64,000 bases of DNA. Origin: Bdellovibrionales bacterium. Its GTDB lineage: Bacteria > Myxococcota > XYA12-FULL-58-9 > SYDY01. Shown here piece after piece: positions 52,059 through 60,807 of this stretch. The notes below the pieces were generated by a model, which worked only from the letters and a program-made list of their open reading frames with translations, had not been told where the DNA came from and searched no databases. The position numbers and the translations under genes were made by a program. Within the stretch, counting starts at the first letter, position 1, and each line of letters opens with the position of its first letter. Location of the stretch: NCBI GenBank assembly GCA_005801425.1, contig SYDY01000027.1, forward strand, positions 1-64,000, given 5' to 3'.

Positions 52059-53689
52059 AACGTTCGTGGTTTGGGCTCGCGGAAATTCATTGGGGTCTTA
52101 TTGCCGTCACGTGCTGTATCATCGCTTTGGGTGTGTACAACTTGCATTCGGCTGCGGCTGCACATGCGCCTGATTTGTATATGACCCAATTGAGTTGGGC
52201 GGGTGCCGGTGCGCTTGGTGTGATTGTGTTGATGATGGTGGATTACCGTTTTTCAGGGACGGTGGCCTACATCTTTTATGCCATTGCTTGTGTGTTGCTG
52301 GCCATGGTGTTGGTTCATGGTCGCATTGTGAGTGGATCACAACGTTGGCTTGCCATTGGGCCGATCTTGTTTCAGCCCAGTGAAATTGCAAAACTTGCAA
52401 CTCTATGTTGTGTGGCACGCTATTTTTCCCATCGCATACAACCCGAAGGTTACACGTTGGGATGGATTGTGCGTCCATTAAACATCTCTCGCCCGCTCGC
52501 TGGGATTGCGGCGTTGGCGATGGCCTGGAATAATCCATGGCTTGCCGATCCTGTTCAGAAACTCGCGCTTCGCGTGCAAGAAGGTATTGATCCAGCAGCC
52601 GTTACAGTGCCCACGGAAGAGCTGTGGTGGTTTCGTGGTGTGTGGGTTTTTTTAATCGCGCTTTGTTCAACGCTCGCGGTGCTCGCCATTCTTCGCATTA
52701 AAAAAAATCGTGAGTTGCTAGACCCATGGCCGCCTGGCCGTGCGCGTTTGTGGTTGATTTTAACAGGTGTCCTGACCGCCGCGTTGGTTGGGTGTTTGGC
52801 CTATCAATGGCAAACACCGTTTATTCGCGATCCTGTTGGTACGCTCTTGCAGTGGCTCATTCAGATTGTCGTTGTGTCTGAAGAGCCTTCTCCCTACGCA
52901 TGGCTTGGGCTTGCACTGCGATTGGGATTTTCGCTTGTCTTGATTCTTTACTTGTTTTTGGCTGTGCACACGTCGATACGTTTTAAAGGTTCACGTATCG
53001 ATTTGTTGGTCGCTCCCCTGGATATTTTGGCGCTGCCCACGGCCCTGGTGCTCGTTCAGCCTGATTTGGGCACAGCAGGGATCATCGGTCTGATTGGGTT
53101 TAGCATTGTTTTGATTGCAGGGATCAGGGCACGTTCTTTAATTTCTCTTGGAATTGCTTCTGCATTTCTTGCGTATATCGGCTGGTTTGGTGTGCTTAAA
53201 GAATATCAAAAGCAGCGTATTCTTACGTTTATTGCCCCCGAAGAAGACACCATGGGTTCAGGTTGGAATGCCATTCAATCGATGATTGCTGTTGGATCGG
53301 GACGATGGCTTGGCAAAGGCCACATGGAAGGCACGCAAACCCAGCTTTCATTTTTGCCGGAGCAACATACCGATTTTGCGTTCAGTGTATGGTCTGAAGA
53401 ACAGGGTTTTGTGGGCTGTGTGCTTGTCCTTTGTTTGTATCTTGTTTTTTTGGGGATGGCCTTATCGATTGCGAGCAGTGCCCGTGATCATTACGGTACG
53501 TTGCTTGCCACAGGTGTTGCAGCCATGATCGCGTGGCAAGTCTTGATCAACGTCGGGATGGTGATCGGTGCGTTCCCTGTGGTTGGGATCACGCTGCCTA
53601 TGTTTTCTTACGGCGGTTCAAGCATGCTTACTATTTTGGCAGGTATCGGCTTGCTTCTTAGTATCCACGGGCGGCGAAAAGCGGCGTAA
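52055..53689 (+). CDS. rodA: RodA-type glycosyltransferase with large insertion
   Basis: A 544-residue SEDS-family peptidoglycan polymerase, about 170 residues longer than the usual 370-380. The N-terminal part has SGSQRWLAIGPILFQPSEIAKLA and the C-terminal part has VLVQPDLGTAGIIGLIGFSIVLIAG (including the catalytic-region Asp), GSGRWLGKGHMEGTQTQLSFLPEQHTDFAFSVWSEEQGFVG and the final MFSYGGSSML. Between them, from about residue 145 to 315, there is an extra segment with at least three hydrophobic helices (WVFLIALCSTLAVLAIL, LWLILTGVLTAALVGCL, LGLALRLGFSLVLILYLFL). Its start overlaps the mrdA stop. Confidence 0.94.
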   Translation: MKRSWFGLAEIHWGLIAVTCCIIALGVYNLHSAAAAHAPDLYMTQLSWAGAGALGVIVLMMVDYRFSGTVAYIFYAIACVLLAMVLVHGRIVSGSQRWLAIGPILFQPSEIAKLATLCCVARYFSHRIQPEGYTLGWIVRPLNISRPLAGIAALAMAWNNPWLADPVQKLALRVQEGIDPAAVTVPTEELWWFRGVWVFLIALCSTLAVLAILRIKKNRELLDPWPPGRARLWLILTGVLTAALVGCLAYQWQTPFIRDPVGTLLQWLIQIVVVSEEPSPYAWLGLALRLGFSLVLILYLFLAVHTSIRFKGSRIDLLVAPLDILALPTALVLVQPDLGTAGIIGLIGFSIVLIAGIRARSLISLGIASAFLAYIGWFGVLKEYQKQRILTFIAPEEDTMGSGWNAIQSMIAVGSGRWLGKGHMEGTQTQLSFLPEQHTDFAFSVWSEEQGFVGCVLVLCLYLVFLGMALSIASSARDHYGTLLATGVAAMIAWQVLINVGMVIGAFPVVGITLPMFSYGGSSMLTILAGIGLLLSIHGRRKAA

Positions 53690-53710
53690 AACACGTGGGT
53701 AGGATTGTTT

Positions 53711-53803
53711 TGTAGGGGCGGTTCGCGAACCGCCCTGTTGTTCTCAATACATTGTTCGCGCCAATACGTTTGCCTAACGGGCCGTTCACGAACGGCCCCT
53801 ACA
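53711..53803. repeat. GTAGGGG-family palindromic element after rodA
   Basis: A 93 bp two-hairpin unit: TGTAGGGGCGGTTCGCGAACC... and ...GGGCCGTTCACGAACGGCCCC, ending CTACA. It sits 21 bases after the rodA stop and 7 bases before the stop codon that limits the upstream reading of a truncated nucleotidyltransferase gene. It may serve as a terminator for the mre operon. Confidence 0.85.
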
Positions 53804-53812
53804 GGATTTTGA

Positions 53813-54049
53813 TATGATGCGTTTTTTTCGCGCGTGAAAGGAACATCACGTCCCAACTCTGATTTGGATATGGTGGTCTTTTCTGGGCCTCAGCAGAAGA
53901 CTCAAGTGTCCAACCTGAAAGAGGCATTCGAAGAAAGCAATCTGCCTTTTAGAGTGGACGTATTTGTGTGGGATGAAATCCCACACAGCTTTCAAGAGAA
54001 TATTGCTCTGGAACACAAAGTATTGCAGCAGGATATTTCCAAAAAATAG
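53813..54049 (+). pseudogene. 5'-truncated MNT-type nucleotidyltransferase
   Basis: The reading frame after a TGA at 53810 gives YDAFFSRVKGTSRPNSDLDMVVFSG and ends about 70 residues on at DISKK. This matches MNT-type nucleotidyltransferase domains from just before their GSRxKGTxRPxSDxDL site, but the Gly of the GS pair is Phe and everything upstream is missing. The only start (GTG at 53834) lies inside the motif. The break coincides with the palindromic element ending at 53803, so the gene seems to have been cut when that element or neighbouring DNA arrived. No HEPN partner gene is visible. Confidence 0.65.
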
Positions 54050-54076
54050 AGTTCATTCTCTAGTACAATCTATCCT

Positions 54077-56518
54077 ATGGGCGCATTCTTTCGTTTCGCT
54101 TTTTTATTGCTCGTTGGGTGTAGTGCTTGCACGAAAGCAGCAGCTCCGCGTGCTCCTTCTGAGTGTGACATTAGCGAAGTGCTTGTCGGTGATTTATGTC
54201 GTAAAGCTTGCAGCACAAACGGCGATTGCGACGGCACTGTATGCAAAGACTATCAGGGTTTAAATGCATGTAGCGACGATGTTGCGTGCTTAGATACACA
54301 AGCATTCGATGGCGCAAAGTGTCGCGATCTCTGCAATGACGACAGCACATGCGATGGCAACATGTGCAAAGTGGTGGATCAATCTTCCGTGAAAGTATGC
54401 AGCGATGACATGGCCGAAATTGGTGGTGTTGGCTGTGGTTATGTTGACAATGATGCTGATGGATATGGTGACAGTTGCGATGCATGTCCAGGTGAAATTA
54501 GAATTTGGGGTATCGGAAATACGCGAACAGGATGTGCGGATTCTGATTTAGATTGCATATGCAATGATGAAGACAGTTGTGTGGATGGGGTCACTGATGG
54601 TGACCAGGATGGCACACCCGATGCCTGCGATATTTGCCCCAGCGACAATACCGCATATGCAGGGCATTACAATTCGGCATGTCTGATTGACAGTATGCAG
54701 TATTGCCTGCGTACTGGATTGGTTGATGTACCTCAGGAATTAAGTCAGCCGACCACATGTCTTCCTTCCCCAGAAGATTCCATGAAGTCACAAACCATTG
54801 CGGGTTCGCAATATCATGCCGACAGTGATTGTGATGGGGTGGATGGTGTTAAGTCACAATCCCTTTTTGTGCGGTGTGATGCTGACGCAATAGTTGCTGA
54901 TGGAACTTTAGATAAGCCATTCCAAACCATATCAAAGGCCCTTGCGTGCATTGTGAATTCTTCTTTAAGCGGATGCAGTAATGTTGCTAATGTTATTGGG
55001 GTTATCAGCACATTCAATGCGACGCACGATCCAGATATTAAAATCAATGTGATGGTGAGTGCAGAAAATGTGAATGGGGATCCTTGCACGTATGCAGAAT
55101 CTCTCGATGTGAGCAATGCGGTTGTCAATGTTTTTGGTGCCTATCGTCAGGATTTCCATGTGCGTTTGCCAGGAAGTCCAAGTGTTGTAGCGCCCACAAC
55201 AACAGGCCCAGCACTTTTTGGAAATGGCCAATATACCGATGTTCTTTTTGATGGATTCAAGTTTGTTGCTCAAGTGGGCAATGTTTCCGCTCCAACATCT
55301 GTGGGTATTGTTATAGGCAACGCGAGAGCCTTCAAACTAAAAAGTAGCGAGGTTCAGTCGGGGAAAGGATATGATAATGCCACACTTTCCGCACCAGTTG
55401 CGCCGTCACCATCAACCGTAAAAGGATGTAATGGCGGAATAGCCACGTGCCAGGGGCAACAAAACGATAACGATGCAACATACACCAGCGCAGGTGGGCA
55501 GAATCTGAACACCGGTAGTTGTCGCCATGATTCAGGTATTAATGGAGGTGAGGGCAAGGCCACCCGCCCAAGCGGTGGCTGTAGCGGCGGTTCATCCAAG
55601 CAGAATTTCGCTGCAGGTAATACTTCACAAGTATCATTGGAGATTGCGGGTCAACCGGGCACTGGTGGAACCGCTGCTAACCAAGGTTGTACCAGCGACA
55701 GTGGTAATTGTTGTGGTTGTGCGAGGCTATATTCTGGAGGTGGTGGTGGTAGCGGGAGTACTCCTGCAGGTTCCAGCATCAACCTAAGTACATATTGGAA
55801 TTTCCTGTCACAGATATCATTGGCAACACCCAGTGCTCTCAAGGCAGTCAATGGCGCCAATGGCCTCAATGGTCTCCATGGTGGGTCAGGCGGTGGTGGC
55901 GCAGGGGGTGGTCTGTGGCAATGTGAAAACGACGATAATTATGTCGCCGTGGGTGGATCTGCAGGAGGCGCGGGTGGAACTGGCGGTACAGGCGGTATCG
56001 GTGGTATCGGAGGTGGCCATAGCATTGCGTTATGGATCCATCAGAGCAGCAGTAGCAATGCTGTCGAATTGAGCTGTAATCGCTTAAACGTGCAATCAGG
56101 TGGCATTGGGCAAAGTGGTGGTTCTGGTGGCTTGGGCGCTGCGGGTGGTTCGGGTGGTGAGACTAAATACTGTGATATTGATGAGACGGATATTACCTCT
56201 GGTGCTGGGGGAAATGGTGGCCAAGGGGGGCGAGGTGCACCAGGTCAAGGAGGCAGCGGTGGTGCATCGGTGCCGATTTTATTCACCACGGATGGCGTAA
56301 ACAGTGCAGGACCCTACTGTATCGAACCAAATATCTATTGCATGATTTCAACACAAACCCCAGCGATGGGTGGTGCTGGTGGTGCGGGCTACACGACATC
56401 AACATCAACGACGTTGTTGGATCCAACCAAAAATGGATTGAAGGGCTTAGATGGAGTGATAAACAAAGAATGCGCATGCAATGTGAGTTCTTCGCCGGTG
56501 AGCTGCAGCTGCAATTGA
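54077..56518 (+). CDS. Large Cys- and Gly-rich surface lipoprotein
   Basis: An 813-residue protein with lipobox LLLVGC. Residues about 30-130 are Cys-rich repeats of the CSTNGDCDGTVCKD / CNDDSTCDGNMCK type. Next come thrombospondin type-3-like Asp motifs (DNDADGYGDSCDACPG, DGDQDGTPDACDICPSDN) that probably bind calcium, then a beta-helix-like central part. From about residue 440 to the end it is a Gly/Ser-rich low-complexity region (GGSGGGGAGGG, GGTGGTGGIGGIGG), closing with a Cys cluster (CACNVSSSPVSCSCN). This composition is common in myxobacterial surface proteins. The ligand is unknown. A remnant of a second copy follows. Confidence 0.85.
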   Translation: MGAFFRFAFLLLVGCSACTKAAAPRAPSECDISEVLVGDLCRKACSTNGDCDGTVCKDYQGLNACSDDVACLDTQAFDGAKCRDLCNDDSTCDGNMCKVVDQSSVKVCSDDMAEIGGVGCGYVDNDADGYGDSCDACPGEIRIWGIGNTRTGCADSDLDCICNDEDSCVDGVTDGDQDGTPDACDICPSDNTAYAGHYNSACLIDSMQYCLRTGLVDVPQELSQPTTCLPSPEDSMKSQTIAGSQYHADSDCDGVDGVKSQSLFVRCDADAIVADGTLDKPFQTISKALACIVNSSLSGCSNVANVIGVISTFNATHDPDIKINVMVSAENVNGDPCTYAESLDVSNAVVNVFGAYRQDFHVRLPGSPSVVAPTTTGPALFGNGQYTDVLFDGFKFVAQVGNVSAPTSVGIVIGNARAFKLKSSEVQSGKGYDNATLSAPVAPSPSTVKGCNGGIATCQGQQNDNDATYTSAGGQNLNTGSCRHDSGINGGEGKATRPSGGCSGGSSKQNFAAGNTSQVSLEIAGQPGTGGTAANQGCTSDSGNCCGCARLYSGGGGGSGSTPAGSSINLSTYWNFLSQISLATPSALKAVNGANGLNGLHGGSGGGGAGGGLWQCENDDNYVAVGGSAGGAGGTGGTGGIGGIGGGHSIALWIHQSSSSNAVELSCNRLNVQSGGIGQSGGSGGLGAAGGSGGETKYCDIDETDITSGAGGNGGQGGRGAPGQGGSGGASVPILFTTDGVNSAGPYCIEPNIYCMISTQTPAMGGAGGAGYTTSTSTTLLDPTKNGLKGLDGVINKECACNVSSSPVSCSCN

Positions 56519-56602
56519 CCCAAGCATTGCCATAGGAAATACACACGATCCTAAAGCGTTTTTTTTCGCGATGTGTGGGACCATGTCGTGCCGATGCCGT
56601 GA

Positions 56603-57052
56603 TGTGGACAAAAAGGTGGCTCTGGAGGTGGGGGTGGTGAGGGTAAATATTCGGCTGTTGCGAATACCTGGGATTGGTACCCAGAGACCTCATATTGCCC
56701 GGCTGACGGCGTTTACATTCTTGGTGGCTTTGGGGGTAATGGTTTCAGCGGCTTTGATGGTACGCCCGGACAAGGTGGCAGTGGCGGTGCATCGTTGCCG
56801 CTCTTGATTGTTACGCCCACCCCGTTTTCTTCACATTATTGTAGTTCTCTTAACAACTGCACGAACGTTGCACAAACCGGATTGCCTGGTGCGGGCGGTG
56901 ATGCCCTTTCGGGAGAGCATGGACCCAGGGGACCCAATGGCAATCCCGGCTTAACGGGGGTTCTGGCAAAAGAATGCATTTGCAATGACCCCGGATCGGG
57001 CAATGTGTGCTGCAACTGCGATGTTGATTCGAGAAATTCTTGTGCTCAGTAA
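56603..57052 (+). pseudogene. C-terminal remnant of a paralogous Gly-rich lipoprotein
   Basis: An open frame without a proper start reads CGQKGGSGGGGGEGKYSAV..., then GQGGSGGASLPLLIVT, a Gly/Pro region (GEHGPRGPNGNPG) and ends LAKECICNDPGSGNVCCNCD... The complete protein upstream ends in the same order: GQGGSGGASVPILFTT, Gly-rich stretch, INKECACN...SCSCN. This is therefore the last ~150 residues of a second copy whose first ~650 residues are gone, pointing to tandem duplication followed by deletion. It may still be translated if a start exists in another frame, but none is convincing. Confidence 0.7.
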
Positions 57053-57204
57053 GGCACATGGCCCTGCTGTAATTGGCCGAAGCGAACACCGAGGCCATGT
57101 CTTTGAGCTGCAGGGGGGCGGTTTCAGTAGCAATTATTATATGACATGGTACAATAAAACCGCCGTTTGTATTATTCGGTTTTCGACTATTTCTGGAGGC
57201 TATC

Positions 57205-58365
57205 ATTTCCATATTTAATGTCTCTCCAGAAATCCAGTACATGCTTTTGATCTTTGGTCTCTTTATTGTACCACGTGCACTGCAACGATACCGGTTACCC
57301 AGTGCGATTACATGTCTAGGCTTCGGTGCGCTCTTGAGCATGGGATTTGGCCTTTTTGATGGCGACCCAACAATTAAATTTTTGGCAACACTGGGCATTG
57401 TTACCATGTTCCTCTTTGCAGGGCTCGAAGTGGATTTTCACGAACTTCGAAAAGGAAAAAAAACACTCATTGAACATCTCATCATCCAATTTGTAATGCT
57501 CATCATTGGAACCGTAGTCATTCATCAAATTACTCTTCTTGAGAGACGTCCTTCATTGCTATTTGCCTTGGCACTTTTAACACCATCCACAGGCTTCATT
57601 CTCGATTCATTAAATGATTTCAAATTAAGCGACGAAGAAAAATTTGGGGTAAAGTCAAAAGCTATCGCGACCGAACTGATGGCATTGGGTGTTTTATTCA
57701 TTACAACTCAAAGCACAGCCATAACCACGTTGGCATTTTCAACACTTGTGCTTGTCTTATTGGTCGTTGTGATCCCTCATGTTTTTCATATCTTCGCATG
57801 TGTGATAGCCCCCTTTGCGCCAAAAACGGAGTTTTCATTTCTCATTATCATGGCGCTGCTATGTGCATATATTACGCGAGAACTTGGCGTTTATTATCTC
57901 GTGGGTGCATTCATCGTTGGCCTCACAGCCGTACGACTTCAACATGAGCTTCCTGAATTAAGCTCGACAAGTCTCATGCAAAGCGTTGGATTGTTTTCCT
58001 CATTTTTTATCCCATTCTATTTTTTCAAATCAGGCCTTCATCTAAGAAGTGAATACTTTACCTGGAGCTCAATCAAAGTTGCTATTATCGCTTTTGTCTT
58101 TGTGACTCCCATTAAAATTGGATCAGTCGCTATTTATCGCCGCTACAGACTCCTCAACTCTTGGGGTACGGGACTGCGCATCGGAAGCGCAATGACACCA
58201 ACACTCGTTTTTACAATTGTCATTGCAGACATACTGCAAGAACGGTTTAATCTTTCACCTGAACTTTTCGGTGGTCTCATTTTGTTTGCCTTAAGCAACA
58301 CGGTTCTATCCGGAGTGATGACACGATTCATCATATCGTATGAAAAGTCGATGGATTTGTATTAA
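57205..58365 (+). CDS. CPA2-type monovalent cation:proton antiporter
   Basis: A 386-residue membrane protein with about 11-12 helices. Seen: LPSAITCLGFGALLSMGFGL, FLATLGIVTMFLFAGLEVDFHELRK, a family-typical site, and the C-terminal MTPTLVFTIVIADILQ region. There is no C-terminal TrkA domain, so it is a short Kef-like antiporter. The first ATG (57241) lies inside the first helix; an ATT at 57205, five bases after a perfect GGAGG, gives SIFNVSPEIQYMLLIFGLF and a complete first helix. If ATT is not used, the start is 57241. K+/H+ or Na+/H+ selectivity is unknown. Confidence 0.88.
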   Translation: MSIFNVSPEIQYMLLIFGLFIVPRALQRYRLPSAITCLGFGALLSMGFGLFDGDPTIKFLATLGIVTMFLFAGLEVDFHELRKGKKTLIEHLIIQFVMLIIGTVVIHQITLLERRPSLLFALALLTPSTGFILDSLNDFKLSDEEKFGVKSKAIATELMALGVLFITTQSTAITTLAFSTLVLVLLVVVIPHVFHIFACVIAPFAPKTEFSFLIIMALLCAYITRELGVYYLVGAFIVGLTAVRLQHELPELSSTSLMQSVGLFSSFFIPFYFFKSGLHLRSEYFTWSSIKVAIIAFVFVTPIKIGSVAIYRRYRLLNSWGTGLRIGSAMTPTLVFTIVIADILQERFNLSPELFGGLILFALSNTVLSGVMTRFIISYEKSMDLY

Positions 58366-58519
58366 CGCCGAGGAACCACGCCGGGTATTGCAATGTGCAT
58401 TTTCGCATATCAGCTTGTCACTTCAGCGGAGATTGACCGAAAGTCTTGCGGGAAGATTTGAGCTTTTGCGTGTGCCGCATATTCTTTTGGCGTTTGCGGG
58501 TGGTACTGTGCTCGGGTGA
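58340..58519 (+). CDS. Possible small ORF or gene remnant after the antiporter
   Basis: A 59-residue frame overlapping the antiporter's end by 26 bases: it reads MKSRWICINAEEPRRVLQ, then basic/Leu-rich sequence, and ends FELLRVPHILLAFAGGTVLG. Codon use after the overlap looks like that of nearby genes, and the end is hydrophobic. It could be the tail of a lost gene, a coupled small protein, or chance. No family is recognised. Confidence 0.25.
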   Translation: MKSRWICINAEEPRRVLQCAFSHISLSLQRRLTESLAGRFELLRVPHILLAFAGGTVLG

Positions 58520-58545
58520 GATTTGTGCACAAATTTTATTACCGC

Positions 58546-58875
58546 TCACACTACATGTTTCTTAATCATCTCTTCAATCTTGGCTTGATTGGCGAGTCCT
58601 ACCGATTGTTCCACCGGTTTTCCGTTGCTGAACAAAATCATGGTGGGAATGGCCTGCACGGAATATTTGCTCGGCGTGTTGGGGTTTTCGTCGATGTTCA
58701 TTTTGGCGATGGTCGCTTGGCCTGAAAAATTCTCTGCAACTTTTTCAAGCACGGGTGCGAGCGCACGACATGGTCCACACCAAGCGGCCCAAAAATCCAC
58801 CAAGACAGGATGCTTGGCATTGAGTACTTGGGTTTGAAACTCATCATCGGTAACGTTGATAATATTCTGGCTCAT
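58546..58875 (-). CDS. trxA: Thioredoxin
   Basis: A 109-residue redox protein with the active site FWAAWCGPCRALAPVLE and the cis-Pro loop VQAIPTMILFSNGKPVEQSVG. It starts MSQNIINVTDDEFQTQVL. Length and motif order are those of classical cytoplasmic thioredoxin 1. It is followed by no same-strand partner, and the lipoprotein gene upstream (58924) is separated by about 50 bp. Confidence 0.97.
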   Translation of the reverse strand: MSQNIINVTDDEFQTQVLNAKHPVLVDFWAAWCGPCRALAPVLEKVAENFSGQATIAKMNIDENPNTPSKYSVQAIPTMILFSNGKPVEQSVGLANQAKIEEMIKKHVV

Positions 58876-58923
58876 GATTGCGTATTCCTTTGGGTTGTTA
58901 AAGTTCGTACATTCTATGCGGTT

Positions 58924-59652
58924 TTAAGGTAAATCCGCAATCTTTGATGGTGTTAAATCCCAGGTCATTTGAGTGGTTCCAAGTGCGCTTGCGATGCGCA
59001 TAACAAACTTGGTGGTATGGGGCTCTATGACCAATTTGTCTGTGGGGTCAATCAGAGGAAAGCGGACCAAATACGCTCGGTCAAAATCCCCGAGATAGCC
59101 ATAAACGGCTTTTAAATTGGCATCGATTTTGACCCGTGAAATTTGGGCGGCCTGAACGGTAATATTCTGATCCGGATTGGTGAGCGTGATGCGCCAAATG
59201 GAGTCTGCGCGATCAAGGTCGTTCCATTTGAGATCGGGTGTATAGGCTTTGAGTAAAAACGTATGGAACGTTTCGGCGTCGCTTGAAAGATCAACCAATT
59301 CGCGGCGTGTAACCTCGCCCCCATGACCGTAGATATCGGGGAATTTTAAACCGAATGCACGCCTAAATTGCGGGGCATGAAATGTTGATGATGCAAACAA
59401 TACATTGTCGAGAACATTGTAGAGTTTGGCATGTCGTGTCCATTGGGCGAACGTACGATCGTAATCACGATCGTCAACTTCGCTGATAGAACCGAACAGT
59501 GTAGGCGGTGGGATAGGTTTGCATGCCGAAAGGAGCGCGAGCAAGATGAAGGCAAGGGCGGTTCGCGAACCGCCCCTACAAAAAAACAGTGTGGGGGTCG
59601 TTCGTGAACGACCCTTATTTAATAAAATCAGATTTCTTAAAGAGACTCGCAT
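58924..59652 (-). CDS. Unknown lipoprotein with repeat-encoded N-terminus
   Basis: A 242-residue frame from ATG 59652. The first 30 residues (MRVSLRNLILLNKGRSRTTPTLFFCRGGSRT) are encoded partly by the pyrE 3' end and partly by a palindromic element. Then comes a normal lipoprotein signal, ALAFILLALLSAC. The mature part (PIPPPTLFGSISEVDDRDYDRTFAQWTRHAKLYNVLDNVLFASSTFHAPQFRRAF) is not recognised. It is mixed alpha/beta with a late VIEPHTTKFVMRI strand. No start codon lies between the element and the signal core, so translation must now begin at or before the insertion. Confidence 0.7.
   Translation of the reverse strand: MRVSLRNLILLNKGRSRTTPTLFFCRGGSRTALAFILLALLSACKPIPPPTLFGSISEVDDRDYDRTFAQWTRHAKLYNVLDNVLFASSTFHAPQFRRAFGLKFPDIYGHGGEVTRRELVDLSSDAETFHTFLLKAYTPDLKWNDLDRADSIWRITLTNPDQNITVQAAQISRVKIDANLKAVYGYLGDFDRAYLVRFPLIDPTDKLVIEPHTTKFVMRIASALGTTQMTWDLTPSKIADLP
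59554..59617. repeat. GTAGGGG-family palindromic element at the pyrE/lipoprotein junction
   Basis: Two hairpins: GGGCGGTTCGCGAACCGCCC...CCTACA and GTGGGGGTCGTTCGTGAACGACCC. The second ends exactly at the pyrE stop codon (59615-59617), and the first lies in the signal-peptide n-region of the downstream lipoprotein. It has thus landed precisely between two co-directional genes. Confidence 0.85.
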
Positions 59653-60193
59653 AGGGGAGACCCGTCGCACGAATGTTGTTGGCACCGTTGTCCTCTTCCC
59701 TGTCCACCAAAGCAAGTACTGCAATGGGCAGCAAGCCTTCCTCACGCACGCGTTCGATAGCCCGCAAGGTGGAACCGCCGGTGGTGACCACATCTTCGAT
59801 CACCAGGACTGGATCGCCAATTTTTAGCGCTTTTAGACCTTCGATCCAGCGACCAGTTCCATGGCCTTTGGGCTCTTTGCGCACGATAAATGCGTGGGCT
59901 GGGGCGCCCTTTTGTTGGCTGATCACGGCTGCGGCCGCAGCCATGGGATCGGCGCCGAGCGTAATGCCGCCAACGCCTACGATGGTTGCGCCTTCATGAC
60001 GCAGTGTTTGAATGTGTTCAAAAATCAATTCACCGATCAGCAGACATCCTTCGGCTTGAAGTGCCGTTTGTTTGCAATCGACATAAAAATCGCTGGTTTT
60101 GCCAGATGCCAAGGTAAAAGTTCCGGTACGCACCGAATATTCTTGGAGCAATTGGCGGAGTCTGTTGATTTTATCGGTATTGAAATTTGTCAT
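59615..60193 (-). CDS. pyrE: Orotate phosphoribosyltransferase
   Basis: A 192-residue pyrimidine-synthesis enzyme that adds phosphoribose to orotate. Seen: FTLASGKTSDFYVDCKQTAL near the N-terminus, VGVGGITLGADPMAAAAAV, FIVRKEPKGHGTGRWIEG (flexible loop with the Lys and His that contact diphosphate) and the PRPP motif VLVIEDVVTTGGSTLRAIE. It is the fourth gene of a run with three bactofilin genes upstream (24 bp gap), the only metabolic gene of that group. Confidence 0.96.
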   Translation of the reverse strand: MTNFNTDKINRLRQLLQEYSVRTGTFTLASGKTSDFYVDCKQTALQAEGCLLIGELIFEHIQTLRHEGATIVGVGGITLGADPMAAAAAVISQQKGAPAHAFIVRKEPKGHGTGRWIEGLKALKIGDPVLVIEDVVTTGGSTLRAIERVREEGLLPIAVLALVDREEDNGANNIRATGLPYASLFKKSDFIK

Positions 60194-60217
60194 GGACGGA
60201 CACTGTAGCGGAGTTAT

Positions 60218-60796
60218 TTAACCGCGTCGACGTCGGCCGACCGCTTTTTTTGTGGGTTCGGCGACAGCAGCTGCAGCGGCCGTCGCTTTGGCCTTGGCGG
60301 CGTCTTTGATGTTTACAGGCGTACGTTTCACCACTGTTTCCACGGGTGTTGGGCGTCGTTCAGGCAATCGACTGCCAAGACGTGGCAACGCGGCTCTGGC
60401 CAATGCGGTGGTTGAAGCATCCAGTGTTTCAACTTTTTTGTGGGAGGGGATACTTACATGGGCCACTTTGGCATCGCTCATGTCTATTTCGCCGCGCACG
60501 CGTGCACCTGGCTGGATGACGAGGCGTTCCGTTTTGATATTGCCAACAACGCGGCCCGTAGAGCCGATTTCGACCCGTTCGGCCGATTCAATATTGCCGA
60601 CCAAGATCCCATGGACCACAATTTCGGATGCATCGATATCGGCTTTTACGATGCCATGTTCCTCAATGGTCACGGTTCCGCCGACTTGGATGGCTCCCTC
60701 AACACGGCCCCGAATAATGAGATCATCATCCTCGCCGACAATATTGCCTGTGATGATGATAGATGCACCAATGACAGTGGTTTGTGCGTCAGACAT
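60218..60796 (-). CDS. Bactofilin with basic C-terminal extension
   Basis: A 192-residue cytoskeletal protein. The central ~100 residues are a right-handed beta-helix bactofilin domain with regular GxVxGxIxxxxxVxI turns (IVGEDDDLIIRGRVEGAIQVGGTVTIEEHGIVKADIDASEIVVHGILVGNIESAERVEIGSTGRVVGNIKTERLVI). The C-terminal ~70 residues are Ala/Lys/Pro-rich and basic (TPVETVVKRTPVNIKDAAKAKATAAAAA...GRRRRG), which may bind DNA or membranes. The last of three tandem bactofilin genes. Confidence 0.93.
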   Translation of the reverse strand: MSDAQTTVIGASIIITGNIVGEDDDLIIRGRVEGAIQVGGTVTIEEHGIVKADIDASEIVVHGILVGNIESAERVEIGSTGRVVGNIKTERLVIQPGARVRGEIDMSDAKVAHVSIPSHKKVETLDASTTALARAALPRLGSRLPERRPTPVETVVKRTPVNIKDAAKAKATAAAAAVAEPTKKAVGRRRRG

Positions 60797-60807
60797 GGTT
60801 CGTGTCC

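Noticed and set aside
53964-54263. A 99-codon frame across the nucleotidyltransferase end and the lipoprotein start
   Set aside because: It overlaps the signal peptide region of a clear lipoprotein gene in another frame and has no recognisable motif.
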